Notes under the pieces: model-generated
What the model saw: the letters and a program-made list of their open reading frames with translations, nothing else
Databases searched by the model: none
Told to the model about the DNA's origin: nothing
Translations under genes and position numbers: made by a program
In this document: positions 24,801 to 33,552 of the stretch, one piece after another
Numbering within the stretch: position 1 is the stretch's first letter
How the letters are laid out: each line of letters begins with the position of its first letter
Assembly (NCBI GenBank): GCA_035293245.1
Contig: DATDOO010000101.1
Location: 1 to 37,517 of the forward strand
DNA: 37,517 bases
Direction of reading: 5' to 3'
Source of the DNA: DATDOO01 sp035293245
GTDB lineage: Bacteria > Pseudomonadota > Gammaproteobacteria > Methylococcales > Methylococcaceae

Positions 24801-27024
24801 CGAAAACACCTCGGACATCTTGTTCGGCACCGATGTGACCCCGGAAGGCCGCTTCAAATTCGCGGTGTTCAACCCGGCCTGGGAAAAAACCGTCGGGCTC
24901 GACGGCCGGGCGGTGAGCGGCCGTTACCTCGAAGAGTTCATCCCGCCGGAAAACGCCCGGTCAGTCTTCGAGAAATACCGCCTGTGCATGGAAAAAAACG
25001 CACCGGTGGATTACGAAGAACAGCTCGCCATGCCGTCCGGGCAGCGGTATTTCCATACCACGCTGGTGCCGGTGCACGACACCGACGGGCGCATTTACCG
25101 GCTTTTCGGCATTTCCCGCGACATTACCGAGCGCAAGCGCGCCGAGTCGAACTTGGATAAGGAACGGGCCCTGTTGAGAACCATCCTCGACACGATTCCG
25201 GACCTGGTGTTCTTCAAGGATGTGGACAGCATCTACCTCGGCTGCAACAAGGCGTTCGAAGAGTATTTCGGCGCCGCGGAAAACGTAATCGTCGGCAAAA
25301 CCGACTTCGACTTCGTCGATGTCGAAACGGCCGAGTTTTTCCGGAAAAACGACTGCGAGATGCTCGCGTCCGGCGAACTCCACCGCAACGACGAATGGGT
25401 GACCTACCCGGACGGCCGGCGGGTGTTCCTGGAAACCATCAAGACCCCTTACTACTCCCGGGACGGCAAATTGCTGGGACTCCTCGGCATCAGCCGCGAC
25501 ATGACCGAGCGCAAGGCGGCGGAAAAGGAACTCATCCATTATGCGGCGATCATCGAATCCTCCGACGACGCCATCATCGGCAAAACCCTGGATGGCGTGA
25601 TCACCAGCTGGAACAAGGGCGCCGAGCGGATTTTCGGCTACACGGAGGACGAAGCGCTGGGACGGAACATCGCTTTCCTGATTTCCGAAGCCTACCTGGA
25701 CGAACAACGTCTGATGCTGGAGGAAATCCGCCAGGGACACGCCATCAAGCACTACGAGACCGTGCGCCGGCGCAAGGATGGCCAGCCGATCGACGTATCG
25801 GTGACCGTCTCCCCGTTGCTGGACGCCACGGGCCGAGTCATCGGCGCTTCCAAGATCGCTCGGGACATCAGCGAGCACAAGCGGGCGGAAGAGGCGTTGC
25901 GGCGCAGCGAGAAAAGCCTGAAGGAAGCCCAGCGCATCGCCCATCTCGGCAACTGGGAACTGGACCTGGTCGACAACCGGCTGATCTGGTCCGACGAGGT
26001 TTACCGGATTTTCGAAATCGATCCCCAGCGATTCGGTGCTTCCTACGACGCCTTTCTGAACACCATCCACCCCGACGACCGGCAATTCGTCGATTCCGCC
26101 TACAGCGAGTCGGTGGCGAACCGGATGCCCTACGACGTCGTCCACCGCCTGCGGATGTCGGACGGGCGGGTGAAATACGTGAACGAGCGCTGCGAAACCT
26201 TCTACGACACCTCGGGCCGCGCGGTCCGTTCCATCGGCACGGTGCTCGACATCACCGAGCGCCGCAAAGCCGAGGAGGAACTGCGCAAACACCGCGAGCA
26301 CTTGGAAGACCTGGTGGCCGAGCGCACCCAGGCGCTCGAAGCGGCCAACCGGGAACTGGAAGCCTTTTCCTACTCCGTATCCCACGACCTGCGCACACCC
26401 TTGCGGGCGATCGACGGCTTCTCGCGCCTGTTGGCCAAGAAATACGCCGAAGCGCTGGACGACGAAGCCCAGCGGCTGATCCGCGTGGTGCGCGACAACT
26501 CCTCAAGGATGTCGCAACTGATCGACGACATTCTGGCCTTCTCCCGCGCCGGGCGCCTGGAGATTCGCCAGTCGGCGGTCGACATGGAATCCCTGGTCCG
26601 CTCCGTCTGGCTGGATCTGGAACCCGACCGGGCCGACCGCGACGTGCGTCTCGACCTCAAGCCGCTCCCCTCCGCCTGGGGCGACCCCGCCCTGCTGCGG
26701 CAGGTGTGGACCAATCTGCTGGCCAACGCCGTCAAGTTCACGCAGCACAGGACGGTGGGCCACGTGGAGGTGGGCGGTATGGTGGAGGATGCGAACTCTC
26801 ATTACTATGTGACCGACGACGGCGCCGGGTTCGACCCGGCCTACGTGCACAAACTGTTCGGCGTGTTCCAGCGCCTCCACGGCGTCGAAGAATTCGAAGG
26901 AACCGGCATCGGCCTCGCCATCGTCAAGCGCATCGTGACCCGCCACGGCGGCAGCGTCGCGGCCGAGGGCAAGGTCGGTGAAGGCGCGACATTCCGATTC
27001 ACCCTGCCCCACAAGGAGTCCTGA
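21823..27024 (+). CDS. Membrane-bound multi-PAS/GAF sensor histidine kinase
   Basis: A 1733-residue sensor kinase. Three membrane helices lie at about 2-27, 32-52 and 70-90, with little periplasmic sequence. The cytoplasmic part reads PAS (104-228), GAF (237-395), PAS-like with insertion (403-553), PAS (560-683), PAS (686-803), GAF (813-980), then four PAS (983-1106, 1113-1230, 1236-1353, 1360-1480). Most end in the DITERK-type linker. A coiled coil, HisKA with phospho-acceptor H1521 (SVSHDLRTPLRAIDGF) and HATPase_c follow (N box LLANAVKF, G1 DDGAGFD, G2 GTGIGLAIV). I chose the ATG at 21823, four bases after AAAGGAG, not one 33 bp upstream. No receiver domain is attached; two receivers follow in the operon. 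The signals sensed are unknown. Confidence 0.93.
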   Translation: MAVTVILVVSIVLQFVAAGLALRLMYVTGKRVAWVLIAMAVVLMAARRAISLFEYFAAGAAKQPDTYAELVALAISGLMVAGLALISPLFKDLKKMGEALGESESLYRSLVTAMAEGVVFQDAGGRITAANPRAERMLGLTAEQLAGQTSLDRAPYTVKDDGTPFPGELHPAMVALRTGQPQADVVMGIHRPDGTLAWISINSQPLFNAGALHPCAVVSTFHNISAQKRAESINLARLRLLQFASRHTLDELLEATLDEAEALTGSLVGFYHFLEADQMTLSLQEWSTRTKAKFCKAEGKGRHYDVAEAGVWVDCIHQRRAVIHNDYAALAHRKGLPDGHAEIVREMVVPVFRGDKIVALLGVGNKPGDYTPADLEAVSLLADLAWEITELKRTEMALVASEKRFHSVFENSPVSTWEKDLSAVKQLLDDLKAQGIQDIEACLRQHPETVRQCAGLVRIVDTNQASVALLEATGKEELLQRLPTTFVSEPDTVFQHELLAIWSGTTEMARDAIVQTLGGNRRHVTLYFSVIPGYERTFSKVLVSLIDISERKLAEGTLRRRETEFRALVENSPDEIIRYDRDCRRTYVNPALVRTLGIPVREMLGRTPMESSPGSAEIAAYQHKIEEVFATGRDATMELIFVAPRTGKAVSNSVRFVPEFDRYGQVASVLSVGRDISAQKETERQLRTLVENLPDLVARFDTVGRHLYVNPAAVGVSGLTIEHLVGKTHLDIDEAGTGALRQALYQAIRRTAEEGKPVAFEGSRPTLQGGRRTFDFRFYPERDQHGTVTSVLGIAHDITEQKRTEEERMAHLRFFESMDRINQTLQGSNDLQQILYEMLDAALEIFACDRAWLVYPCDPDAAAWWAPMERTRPEYPGILVLGHELPMDEEIAAVYRTARAASAPVSFGPGTEHPVPHGPGTRFQIKSMVATAGYPKGDKPYLFGLHQCAYPRVWTAEEIQLLQEIGRRLTDVLTSLLAYRSLQESELRYREVFENTSDILFGTDVTPEGRFKFAVFNPAWEKTVGLDGRAVSGRYLEEFIPPENARSVFEKYRLCMEKNAPVDYEEQLAMPSGQRYFHTTLVPVHDTDGRIYRLFGISRDITERKRAESNLDKERALLRTILDTIPDLVFFKDVDSIYLGCNKAFEEYFGAAENVIVGKTDFDFVDVETAEFFRKNDCEMLASGELHRNDEWVTYPDGRRVFLETIKTPYYSRDGKLLGLLGISRDMTERKAAEKELIHYAAIIESSDDAIIGKTLDGVITSWNKGAERIFGYTEDEALGRNIAFLISEAYLDEQRLMLEEIRQGHAIKHYETVRRRKDGQPIDVSVTVSPLLDATGRVIGASKIARDISEHKRAEEALRRSEKSLKEAQRIAHLGNWELDLVDNRLIWSDEVYRIFEIDPQRFGASYDAFLNTIHPDDRQFVDSAYSESVANRMPYDVVHRLRMSDGRVKYVNERCETFYDTSGRAVRSIGTVLDITERRKAEEELRKHREHLEDLVAERTQALEAANRELEAFSYSVSHDLRTPLRAIDGFSRLLAKKYAEALDDEAQRLIRVVRDNSSRMSQLIDDILAFSRAGRLEIRQSAVDMESLVRSVWLDLEPDRADRDVRLDLKPLPSAWGDPALLRQVWTNLLANAVKFTQHRTVGHVEVGGMVEDANSHYYVTDDGAGFDPAYVHKLFGVFQRLHGVEEFEGTGIGLAIVKRIVTRHGGSVAAEGKVGEGATFRFTLPHKES

Positions 27025-27026
27025 AA

Positions 27027-27470
27027 ATGCCGAACGATCACAACGCGGTGGAAATTCTGCTGGTGGAGGACAACCCGACCGACGCCGAACTGACCATCGA
27101 AGCGCTGCGGGAGGGCAACCTGGCCAATCACCTGGTGTGGGTCAAAGACGGCGCCCAGGCCCTGGACTTCGTCTTCGGCCGCGGCGCGTATGCGGACCGG
27201 GGGCCGGACGCCCCGCCCAAAGTCATCATGCTCGATCTGCGCCTGCCCAAAGTCGACGGGCTGGAAGTCCTGAAAGCGCTCAAGGCCGACGAACGCGCCC
27301 GGACCATTCCCGTGGTGGTACTGACCTCCTCCAAGGAAGAGCGCGACATCACCCAGAGCTATCGACTGGGCGTCAACAGCTTCGTCAGCAAGCCGGTGGA
27401 ATTCGAGGAATTCTCGCGGGTCGTGGCGCAACTCGGGCTTTACTGGCTCCTGGTGAACCGGACCCCGTGA
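27027..27470 (+). CDS. Single-domain response regulator, Rcp1-like
   Basis: The 147 residues form one receiver domain without an output domain. Acidic pocket E14-D15, phospho-acceptor D70 (VIMLDLRLPK), T100 (VVLTSSKEERD) and K122 (SFVSKPVEF) are all present. The inserted loop before D70 (FGRGAYADRGPDAPPK) is typical of the Rcp1 group that serves phytochrome-type kinases. The start is 2 bp after the kinase stop, so it is cotranscribed and is the probable first phosphate acceptor. It may act as a shuttle or sink between the kinase and the next protein. Confidence 0.93.
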   Translation: MPNDHNAVEILLVEDNPTDAELTIEALREGNLANHLVWVKDGAQALDFVFGRGAYADRGPDAPPKVIMLDLRLPKVDGLEVLKALKADERARTIPVVVLTSSKEERDITQSYRLGVNSFVSKPVEFEEFSRVVAQLGLYWLLVNRTP

Positions 27471-27508
27471 GCCGCCAACCCGTCGGCGCTGGTTTCCAGA
27501 CACGAAAA

Positions 27509-29998
27509 ATGAACCCAGAAATTCGCATCCTGATGCTGGAAGACACCCCGGAAGACGCCGAACTCATGGCGATGGAGCTGCGCGAAGCGGGGATGGCTTT
27601 CGTCTCCCGGCGCGTGCAGACGCGGGAAAGTTTCCTCCAGGCCCTGGACGAATTCCGGCCGGACATCGTCCTTTCGGATTACCGGCTTCCCGCGTTCGAC
27701 GGACGCACCGCCCTGGACCTGGTCCTGAAGAATTATCCGGAAACGCCGGTGGTCATGGTGACCGGGGCCATCGGCGACGAACTGGCCGTGGAATTGCTCA
27801 AGGCCGGCGCCAGGGACTACGTGCTCAAGGACCGGCTCGCCCGGCTGCCCTCCGCAGTGCTGCGCGCGCTGGCGGAAGAAGCGGAAAGCCGGCGCCGCAA
27901 GGCGGCGGAAAACGCCCTGCGGGACAGCGAGGCAAAGTTCCGGACCATGAGCGTCTCGGCCCAGGACGCCATCATCCTCATGGACAATGACGGGCGGGTA
28001 TCGTTCTGGAACGCGGCGGCGGAGCAGATTTTCGGTTACCCGCAAGAAGAAATCCTGGGCAGGGAGCTGCATGGGACGCTCGTCCCCGAGCGTTTCCACC
28101 CGGCTTTCGAAGCGGGCTTCCGTCGGTTCCGCGAGGCCGGCGAAGGACGGATGGTGGGCCGGACGAGCGAGTTGATCGGGGTAAAGCGCGACGGCAACGA
28201 ATTCCCCATGGAACTGTCCCTCTCGGCGCTGCTGCTGGAGGACAAATGGAATGCCATCGGCATCGCCCGCGACATCACCGAACGCAAACGCAACGAGGAC
28301 CAATTGCGCCAGGCCCAGCGGGTCTTCGACCACACCAGCGAAGGAATCGTGGTCACCGACGCCACGGCCAACATCGTGGCGGTGAACCGGGCCTTCACCG
28401 CCATTACCGGCTACGGCGAAGAAGAAGTCCTGGGACTCAATCCCCGCCTGTTCAACTCGGGCCACCAGGACGCGCAGTTCTACCACAACATGTGGGCATC
28501 GCTGCTCCAGACCGGCACGTGGTTCGGCGAGATCCGCAACCGGCGCAAGAACGGCGAAGTTTTCCCCGAATGGCTCACCATCAGCGCCGTCCAGGACCCG
28601 GAGGGGCGCACGACCCATTACGTCGGGGTATTCAGCGACATCACCTCCATCAAGCGCTCCCAGGAACAACTGGACTTCCTGGCCCACCACGACGCCCTCA
28701 CCGAACTCCCCAACCGCCTGCTGTGCAAGAGCCGCCTGGAGCACGCCATCGATCGCGCCAAGCGGGACCTCCGCCCCCTGGCCGTGCTGTTCGTGGACCT
28801 GGACCGGTTCAAGAGCGTCAACGACGCCCTGGGCCACCCGGTCGGCGACGAACTCCTGCGGGTCGTGGCCCGGCTGATGTCCGGGCGGCTGCGCAACGAC
28901 GACACCTTGGCGCGCATGGGCGGCGACGAATTCGTCATCCTGCTGGAACAGGAAGTGTCCACCCACGGCGTCGCTTCGGTGGCGCAAAAACTCATCGAGT
29001 TGTTCACCCGGGAATCCCTGGCCATCGACGGGCACGACCTGTACGTCACCGCCAGCATCGGCATCGCCCTATACCCCGCGGACGGCGAGGACGCCGATAC
29101 CCTGCTGCGCAACGCCGATCTGGCCATGTACCAGGCCAAGGAACAGGGCCGCAACACGTACCGCTTCTATTCCCCCGCGCTGACGGCGGTCGCCGACGAG
29201 CGCCTGCGGCTGGAAAGCGCCCTGCGCCGCGCCCTGGACCTCGGCGAACTGAGCCTGGTTTACCAGCCCCAGGTCGACCTGGACAGCGGCGCGCTGCTGG
29301 GAGCCGAAGCCTTGTTGCGCTGGCACAATCCGGAACTGGGTCCGGTCCCCCCTTCCCGTTTCATCCCCGTCGCCGAAGAAATGGGCATCATCGGCCGGAT
29401 CGGCGAATGGGTCCTGCGCGAAGCCTGCCGCCAGGTCATGGCCTGGCGGCGCGAAGGTTTGGACCTGCCGCGCATCGCCGTCAACCTGTCGGTCCAGCAA
29501 CTGGAGCGCGAAGCCTTGCTGGCCGTCGTCGCCGACACTTTGGAAGAAACCGGCCTGGAGGCCGAGCGCCTGGAACTGGAAGTCACCGAATCCATGATCA
29601 TGTGCCAGACCGAGCGCGCCCTCGCCGCCATGGAGGGATTGAAGGAACTGGGCATCAAACTGGCGGTGGACGACTTCGGCACCGGCTATTCCTCCCTGAG
29701 CTACCTGAAGCGCCTCCCCCTGCACCGCCTGAAAATCGACTACTCCTTCGTGCGCGACCTGACCAAGGACCCCAACGACGCCGCCATCGCCCGCGCCATC
29801 ATCAGCCTCGGCCGCAGCCTGGGCCTGGAAGTCCTGGCCGAAGGCATCGAAATGGAAGAACAGTCCGCTTGGCTGCTGAGCGAAGGCTGCCAGGTCGGGC
29901 AAGGCTATTTGTTCGGCCGCCCCGTGCCGCCGGGGGAGATCGCCAAGACGTGGCGGGCCCGGAACAAGGCGGCAATCGAACCCAAAAACGGTGGTTGA
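27509..29998 (+). CDS. REC-PAS-PAS-GGDEF-EAL cyclic-di-GMP protein
   Basis: The 829-residue protein joins a receiver (1-120, phospho-acceptor D57 in LSDYRLPAFDG), two PAS domains (about 140-262 and 270-385), a diguanylate cyclase and a c-di-GMP phosphodiesterase. The cyclase has an intact GGDEF (471-475), with inhibitory-site RNDD (462-465) five residues before it. The EAL domain keeps GAEALLRW (E600) and DDFGTGYSSLSYL. Both enzymatic halves therefore look active, and the phosphorylated receiver may set the balance. I chose the ATG at 27509. The frame is open much further upstream, but only as Arg-rich sequence overlapping the regulator gene. It is the third gene of the operon. Confidence 0.94.
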   Translation: MNPEIRILMLEDTPEDAELMAMELREAGMAFVSRRVQTRESFLQALDEFRPDIVLSDYRLPAFDGRTALDLVLKNYPETPVVMVTGAIGDELAVELLKAGARDYVLKDRLARLPSAVLRALAEEAESRRRKAAENALRDSEAKFRTMSVSAQDAIILMDNDGRVSFWNAAAEQIFGYPQEEILGRELHGTLVPERFHPAFEAGFRRFREAGEGRMVGRTSELIGVKRDGNEFPMELSLSALLLEDKWNAIGIARDITERKRNEDQLRQAQRVFDHTSEGIVVTDATANIVAVNRAFTAITGYGEEEVLGLNPRLFNSGHQDAQFYHNMWASLLQTGTWFGEIRNRRKNGEVFPEWLTISAVQDPEGRTTHYVGVFSDITSIKRSQEQLDFLAHHDALTELPNRLLCKSRLEHAIDRAKRDLRPLAVLFVDLDRFKSVNDALGHPVGDELLRVVARLMSGRLRNDDTLARMGGDEFVILLEQEVSTHGVASVAQKLIELFTRESLAIDGHDLYVTASIGIALYPADGEDADTLLRNADLAMYQAKEQGRNTYRFYSPALTAVADERLRLESALRRALDLGELSLVYQPQVDLDSGALLGAEALLRWHNPELGPVPPSRFIPVAEEMGIIGRIGEWVLREACRQVMAWRREGLDLPRIAVNLSVQQLEREALLAVVADTLEETGLEAERLELEVTESMIMCQTERALAAMEGLKELGIKLAVDDFGTGYSSLSYLKRLPLHRLKIDYSFVRDLTKDPNDAAIARAIISLGRSLGLEVLAEGIEMEEQSAWLLSEGCQVGQGYLFGRPVPPGEIAKTWRARNKAAIEPKNGG

Positions 29999-30104
29999 TC
30001 GCCGCAATCTCCGAGAACTCGGTTATTCCTGACTCGTACACTTGCGGGGGTACAGAAAATGACGCTTTTTGGGGGTGTCCATTCCGAAGTTAGGCGTTAG
30101 CGCC

Positions 30105-30149
30105 GTTCGTTGGGTTACGGCGAGGACGCCGAACCCAACCTACGCGAAC
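30105..30149 (-). repeat. REP-like element overlapping the end of the VOC gene
   Basis: Read on the minus strand: a GTAGG head, stem arms GTTGGGTT and AACCCAAC, and a 15-base interior CGGCGTCCTCGCCGT that can itself pair. Flanking GTTCG and CGAAC extend the symmetry. The stem differs from the other REPs here but pairs fully, so it belongs to the same structural class. The TAG within the head is the VOC stop codon. Confidence 0.65.
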
Positions 30150-30589
30150 TGTGCCGGCGTGTCAGCGGCCGGATTGTCGCGGGGCGCCAGGACCATCCAG
30201 CTCACGCCGAAACGGTCGGCGACCATGCCGAAGCTCGTGGCGAAGAAGGTCGGCCCGAGCGGCATCTGCACCTGCCCGCCGTCCGCCAAGGCTTGGAATC
30301 GGCGTTGGGCCTGCGCATCGTCGGCCACCGCAAGCGTAAGCGAGAAACCCTGGAACGCCGGCTGCTCCGGGGAGCAGCCGTCGGACGCCATCAGTCCGGT
30401 ATCGCCGATGCGCAAGTTCGCGTGCATCACCTTGTCTTCCCAGCCGACGGGAAGCATGCCGGGCGGCTGCGGCTCCGGGCTCTCCTTGAAGCGCATGAGC
30501 ATGGTCACTTCGGCGCCGAGTTTGTCGCGGTAGAACGCCAGCGCTTCCTCGCAACGGCCGTTGAAAAACAGATAGGGTTGAACTTGCAT
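30140..30589 (-). CDS. VOC/PhnB-like glyoxalase-fold protein
   Basis: A 149-residue protein of the PhnB-like vicinal-oxygen-chelate group. It shows YLFFNGRCEEALAFYRDKLGAEV at the start, MHANLRIGDTGLMASDG in the middle and FGMVADRFGVSWMVL near the end. These proteins are often annotated as 3-demethylubiquinone methyltransferase-like, but no activity is established for this subgroup. A strong ribosome binding site (AAGGAGG) overlaps the stop codon of the C13 peptidase gene nine bases upstream, so the two genes are coupled. The last codons and the TAG stop come from a REP element. Confidence 0.9.
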   Translation of the reverse strand: MQVQPYLFFNGRCEEALAFYRDKLGAEVTMLMRFKESPEPQPPGMLPVGWEDKVMHANLRIGDTGLMASDGCSPEQPAFQGFSLTLAVADDAQAQRRFQALADGGQVQMPLGPTFFATSFGMVADRFGVSWMVLAPRDNPAADTPAQFA

Positions 30590-30598
30590 GCGGCCTCC

Positions 30599-32533
30599 TT
30601 ACTCGGGGTTGGGGTTCAGCCGGGCTTCCAGCGCCTGCAGGCGGGGCCGTAGCGCGTCGCCCAGGAATAGTTGCGGTTCGGACGGGTCCTGGTCCTTTTG
30701 TTCTTTGGCCTCCCGCGCGGCAATGATGCCTTTGGCCTCGTCGAAGGACTGGACGAACGACGTCCGGTGGCTGAGGGTGTCGACGAAATAGGCTTCGCCG
30801 AAATAGGTGAATTCAGACTCCGTGCCGCAACCGAACGAGGTGCGGTCCCTCCGGGCGGCGGCGATGATCAGCGAATTGTCGTCCTTGAGCGCATCCACGA
30901 ATCCGCCCGAATAACAGGCCGACACCACCACCACCCTGTTTTTGATCCCGGCGCGATCCAGGAGTTCTTTCAGGCGGGCGGCGGGGAGATCGTTCAGCTT
31001 CATGGGCCAGAAGGACACGGACAGGTCGAAGGTTTTCGAGCCGTGGGAGGTGAGGTAGAGAAACAGGATGTCCTCGTCCGGATTCATGCGCCGGCTGACT
31101 TCCGCCAGCACCTTCTCCAGGTTGTGCGCATTGGCCAAAGGGGTATGGGCCACCGTTTCCGGGCTGTTGACCAGCGCGACGGAACGTCCGCGGGTGTCGA
31201 AACGGCCGTCGAACAATTCCCGGACGTATTTGATTTCGTTGGCGAAGACCTTTTCGTCCGCCTGGCCGGCAAAGCCGACGAAATACAGGTCCGGCACGCC
31301 GGGACGCTCTGCCTGCAACGCCGCCAAGGCGTCGTGGAGCAATTGCGGCTGGCGGTAAAACGTGTCCTCCACGTCGATCGCCGGCCCGTCCGGATCGTCT
31401 TCTTCCTCTTCGTAGCCGGCGTAGAACAGGCTTTGCTGGGGAAGGTAGCCGGGCACGACGATATTGAAAAAGGCGAACACGCTCACCAACAGCCAGGCGG
31501 AAGGCGCAGGCTGAACGAACAGCGTGCCGACGGCCCGGAACACCACCAGCAGCATCCACCCCTTGGCCGTCAGCCACAAGGCCCATGGGAGCCAGGAAAC
31601 CTGGGAAAAGAATCCCAGTTGGCTATACGCGGCGTGGCTGGCCAAATAGGGAATTTCCACCACCAGCAGCCCCGAAAGCAGCATCACCCATAAGCGCGGC
31701 ACGCTGGAACGATTGACCACCATGGCGCCGATCGCCAGGCCGCTCAACAGGAACAGCAGCAGTTCGGCGCCGAAATCGGTCACGCCGTAAATGTTGAAGC
31801 GGGGGTCCGGCAGGGATTTGACATAACCGAACGACAACAGAGCCGCCAACTCCAGCAGCACCAAGCCCAGCAACGGCCGGGTTCCGGTTCTGAAGTCGGC
31901 GGGACTGACCGGACCCCAGAAAGCCAGCTTGAAGCCGGCCCACAGATTGTCGCCCAGCCAGCGCCTGAAGCCGGCCCAGAGACTGTGGCCGCGCGGCTCG
32001 CAAGGCAGCGAGAGGCCGCGGTTTTCCGCGTGCGCCTCCCAGTGGCTGCGCACCGCTTCGGCGAAGCCGTCCGGCTGCGCAGTTTTCGGCACGGTCAGGG
32101 CAACATAGCGACGCAGATAAAGCAGCCAGTAATGCTCGGTTTCCTCCAGAGCCAGGATTTGTGGCCAAGAGTAAAAACGGTTGCGGCCATTGGACTGCAC
32201 CGAGAGCCCTTCCGGACTAAGTACCAGCAAGTAGTGGCCGGCGAATTGCTCCCGCCAGGCGTTCATGCCCCCCTTTTTCAGCCATAGCCAAGTCGCGACC
32301 CGGGAACCCACAAATAACAGGGCAACCGCCGCCAGCGCCCAGGACTGCCAATTGTCCGCGCGCGAAAGTGCAGCGATAGCGTGCCATCCCACCGCAATTC
32401 CCAATGCAAGGAAAAACGGAAAACTCAGCGGATCGCGACGCCAACGCGCTGTCGCCCGCTTCGATCGTTGCTGGCAGAGATGGGCGTAGCTCGCTGCCAA
32501 ATCGGCGGCTTCCTGTCGGTATTGGAATCGCAT
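30599..32533 (-). CDS. Membrane-anchored C13 family (legumain-like) cysteine peptidase
   Basis: The 644-residue protein combines a membrane part with a clan CD peptidase. Two hydrophobic helices (about 40-85) precede a YcxB-like region (GHYLLVLSPEGLSVQSNGRN, FYSWPQILALEETEHYWLLY). About five more membrane helices lie between 215 and 375. An acidic linker (YEEEEDDPDGP) leads to the C13 domain, with catalytic H497 (YLTSHGSKTF) and C540 (VVVSACYSGGFVDAL) 43 residues apart, as expected. Clan CD enzymes usually cut after a specific Asn, Asp or Arg. The target here is unknown. AAGGAAA precedes the ATG. It follows the AEC transporter gene by 59 bp. Confidence 0.9.
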   Translation of the reverse strand: MRFQYRQEAADLAASYAHLCQQRSKRATARWRRDPLSFPFFLALGIAVGWHAIAALSRADNWQSWALAAVALLFVGSRVATWLWLKKGGMNAWREQFAGHYLLVLSPEGLSVQSNGRNRFYSWPQILALEETEHYWLLYLRRYVALTVPKTAQPDGFAEAVRSHWEAHAENRGLSLPCEPRGHSLWAGFRRWLGDNLWAGFKLAFWGPVSPADFRTGTRPLLGLVLLELAALLSFGYVKSLPDPRFNIYGVTDFGAELLLFLLSGLAIGAMVVNRSSVPRLWVMLLSGLLVVEIPYLASHAAYSQLGFFSQVSWLPWALWLTAKGWMLLVVFRAVGTLFVQPAPSAWLLVSVFAFFNIVVPGYLPQQSLFYAGYEEEEDDPDGPAIDVEDTFYRQPQLLHDALAALQAERPGVPDLYFVGFAGQADEKVFANEIKYVRELFDGRFDTRGRSVALVNSPETVAHTPLANAHNLEKVLAEVSRRMNPDEDILFLYLTSHGSKTFDLSVSFWPMKLNDLPAARLKELLDRAGIKNRVVVVSACYSGGFVDALKDDNSLIIAAARRDRTSFGCGTESEFTYFGEAYFVDTLSHRTSFVQSFDEAKGIIAAREAKEQKDQDPSEPQLFLGDALRPRLQALEARLNPNPE

Positions 32534-32592
32534 GGATTATTTCCTTGGCTTTGCGAAGGACATTATTCTGCCATCGTTCGGGCGGCTTCCGC

Positions 32593-33516
32593 TCACGGCG
32601 CGCCCATCCACCGATACCAGAGGGGCAGCGTTTCCATACTCAGCAGGGTGGTGAGCGTCACCGCCATGGCGTACAGGGAACCGTCCAGGCGGAAACGGTC
32701 GCAGAGCACGATGCCGACTACCATGCTCGGCATGGCGGTTTCCAGCACCACCGCACGCAGCATCTCGCCTTCGAAGCCCAGCAGCGGGGCGAGACGCCAG
32801 GCAAGGAACGGCATGACGAGCAGCTTGAGCAGCAGCACCGGCGCGAGGACGAGCAGATAGCGGCCTTTGAGGACATCCAGCCGCAGACTCAAGCCCAGCG
32901 AAAGCAGCATCAGCGGCGCGGCGGCCCCGCCCAGCAGTTCCGCCAGTTTCGCCAGCCAAACGGGCAGGGAAAGCCCCAGGCCACCGAGCAGCGTCGTCAA
33001 GAGCGCCGCCCACAGAGCCGGAACCCGCGCCATACCAAGCAGAATACTGTCGCGCCGGCCGTCGTCCGCCCCATGGCGCCGCGCGATGCTCACCGCCAGA
33101 GTCAGCACCAGCGGCAGGGTGGCGAACAGGTCGATCTGGATGGCGACGGCGCGCGCCCAATCGCCGAAAGTCTCCCGGAGCACCGGCAGGCCAAGGAAGG
33201 TGACGTTGGGAAACGCCAGGGCCAGAATGGCCGCGCCGATCTGCGGCCTGGGTATGCGCGCAACCTTATAGACCAGCCAGCCGACGGCCGTCATGAACAA
33301 AATACAGACGACCCCCAGCGCCGAAATGCGCGCCGTATCCACCCCGAGCGGGGTCTTGGCCAGCACGTCGAGCACCAGGGCCGGGAGCAACAGGTAATAA
33401 ACCACGCCCGTCACCGCCTGGCGGGTCGGCTCGGCCTCCAGACCGCCGGGCTTTATAATGCGCCAGAACAGGCCGCAGAAGATCAGCGCGGCCATTTGCA
33501 GTACGATGGCCGTCAC
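32593..33516 (-). CDS. AEC family transporter (auxin-efflux-carrier-like)
   Basis: A 307-residue inner-membrane protein with about ten hydrophobic helices. The arrangement is typical of AEC permeases: YYLLLPALVLDVLAKTPLG in the first half, AFPNVTFLGLPVLRETFG with the broken-helix Asn-Pro-type motif, and AMPSMVVGIVL in the second half. Bacterial members move malate, malonate or related organic acids, but the substrate here is unknown. I chose GTG at 33516, preceded by AAAGGA. A longer frame to 33597 would translate the palindromic repeat at 33553-33587 and is rejected. Confidence 0.9.
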   Translation of the reverse strand: MTAIVLQMAALIFCGLFWRIIKPGGLEAEPTRQAVTGVVYYLLLPALVLDVLAKTPLGVDTARISALGVVCILFMTAVGWLVYKVARIPRPQIGAAILALAFPNVTFLGLPVLRETFGDWARAVAIQIDLFATLPLVLTLAVSIARRHGADDGRRDSILLGMARVPALWAALLTTLLGGLGLSLPVWLAKLAELLGGAAAPLMLLSLGLSLRLDVLKGRYLLVLAPVLLLKLLVMPFLAWRLAPLLGFEGEMLRAVVLETAMPSMVVGIVLCDRFRLDGSLYAMAVTLTTLLSMETLPLWYRWMGAP

Positions 33517-33552
33517 GCGCCGTCCTTTAACATGAAAGTCGCGGCATCCTTG

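Noticed and set aside
26978..27508. An upstream extension of the GGDEF-EAL frame.
   Set aside because: The extra 177 residues overlap the response regulator gene and are Arg/Pro-rich. The receiver domain starts cleanly at the ATG at 27509.
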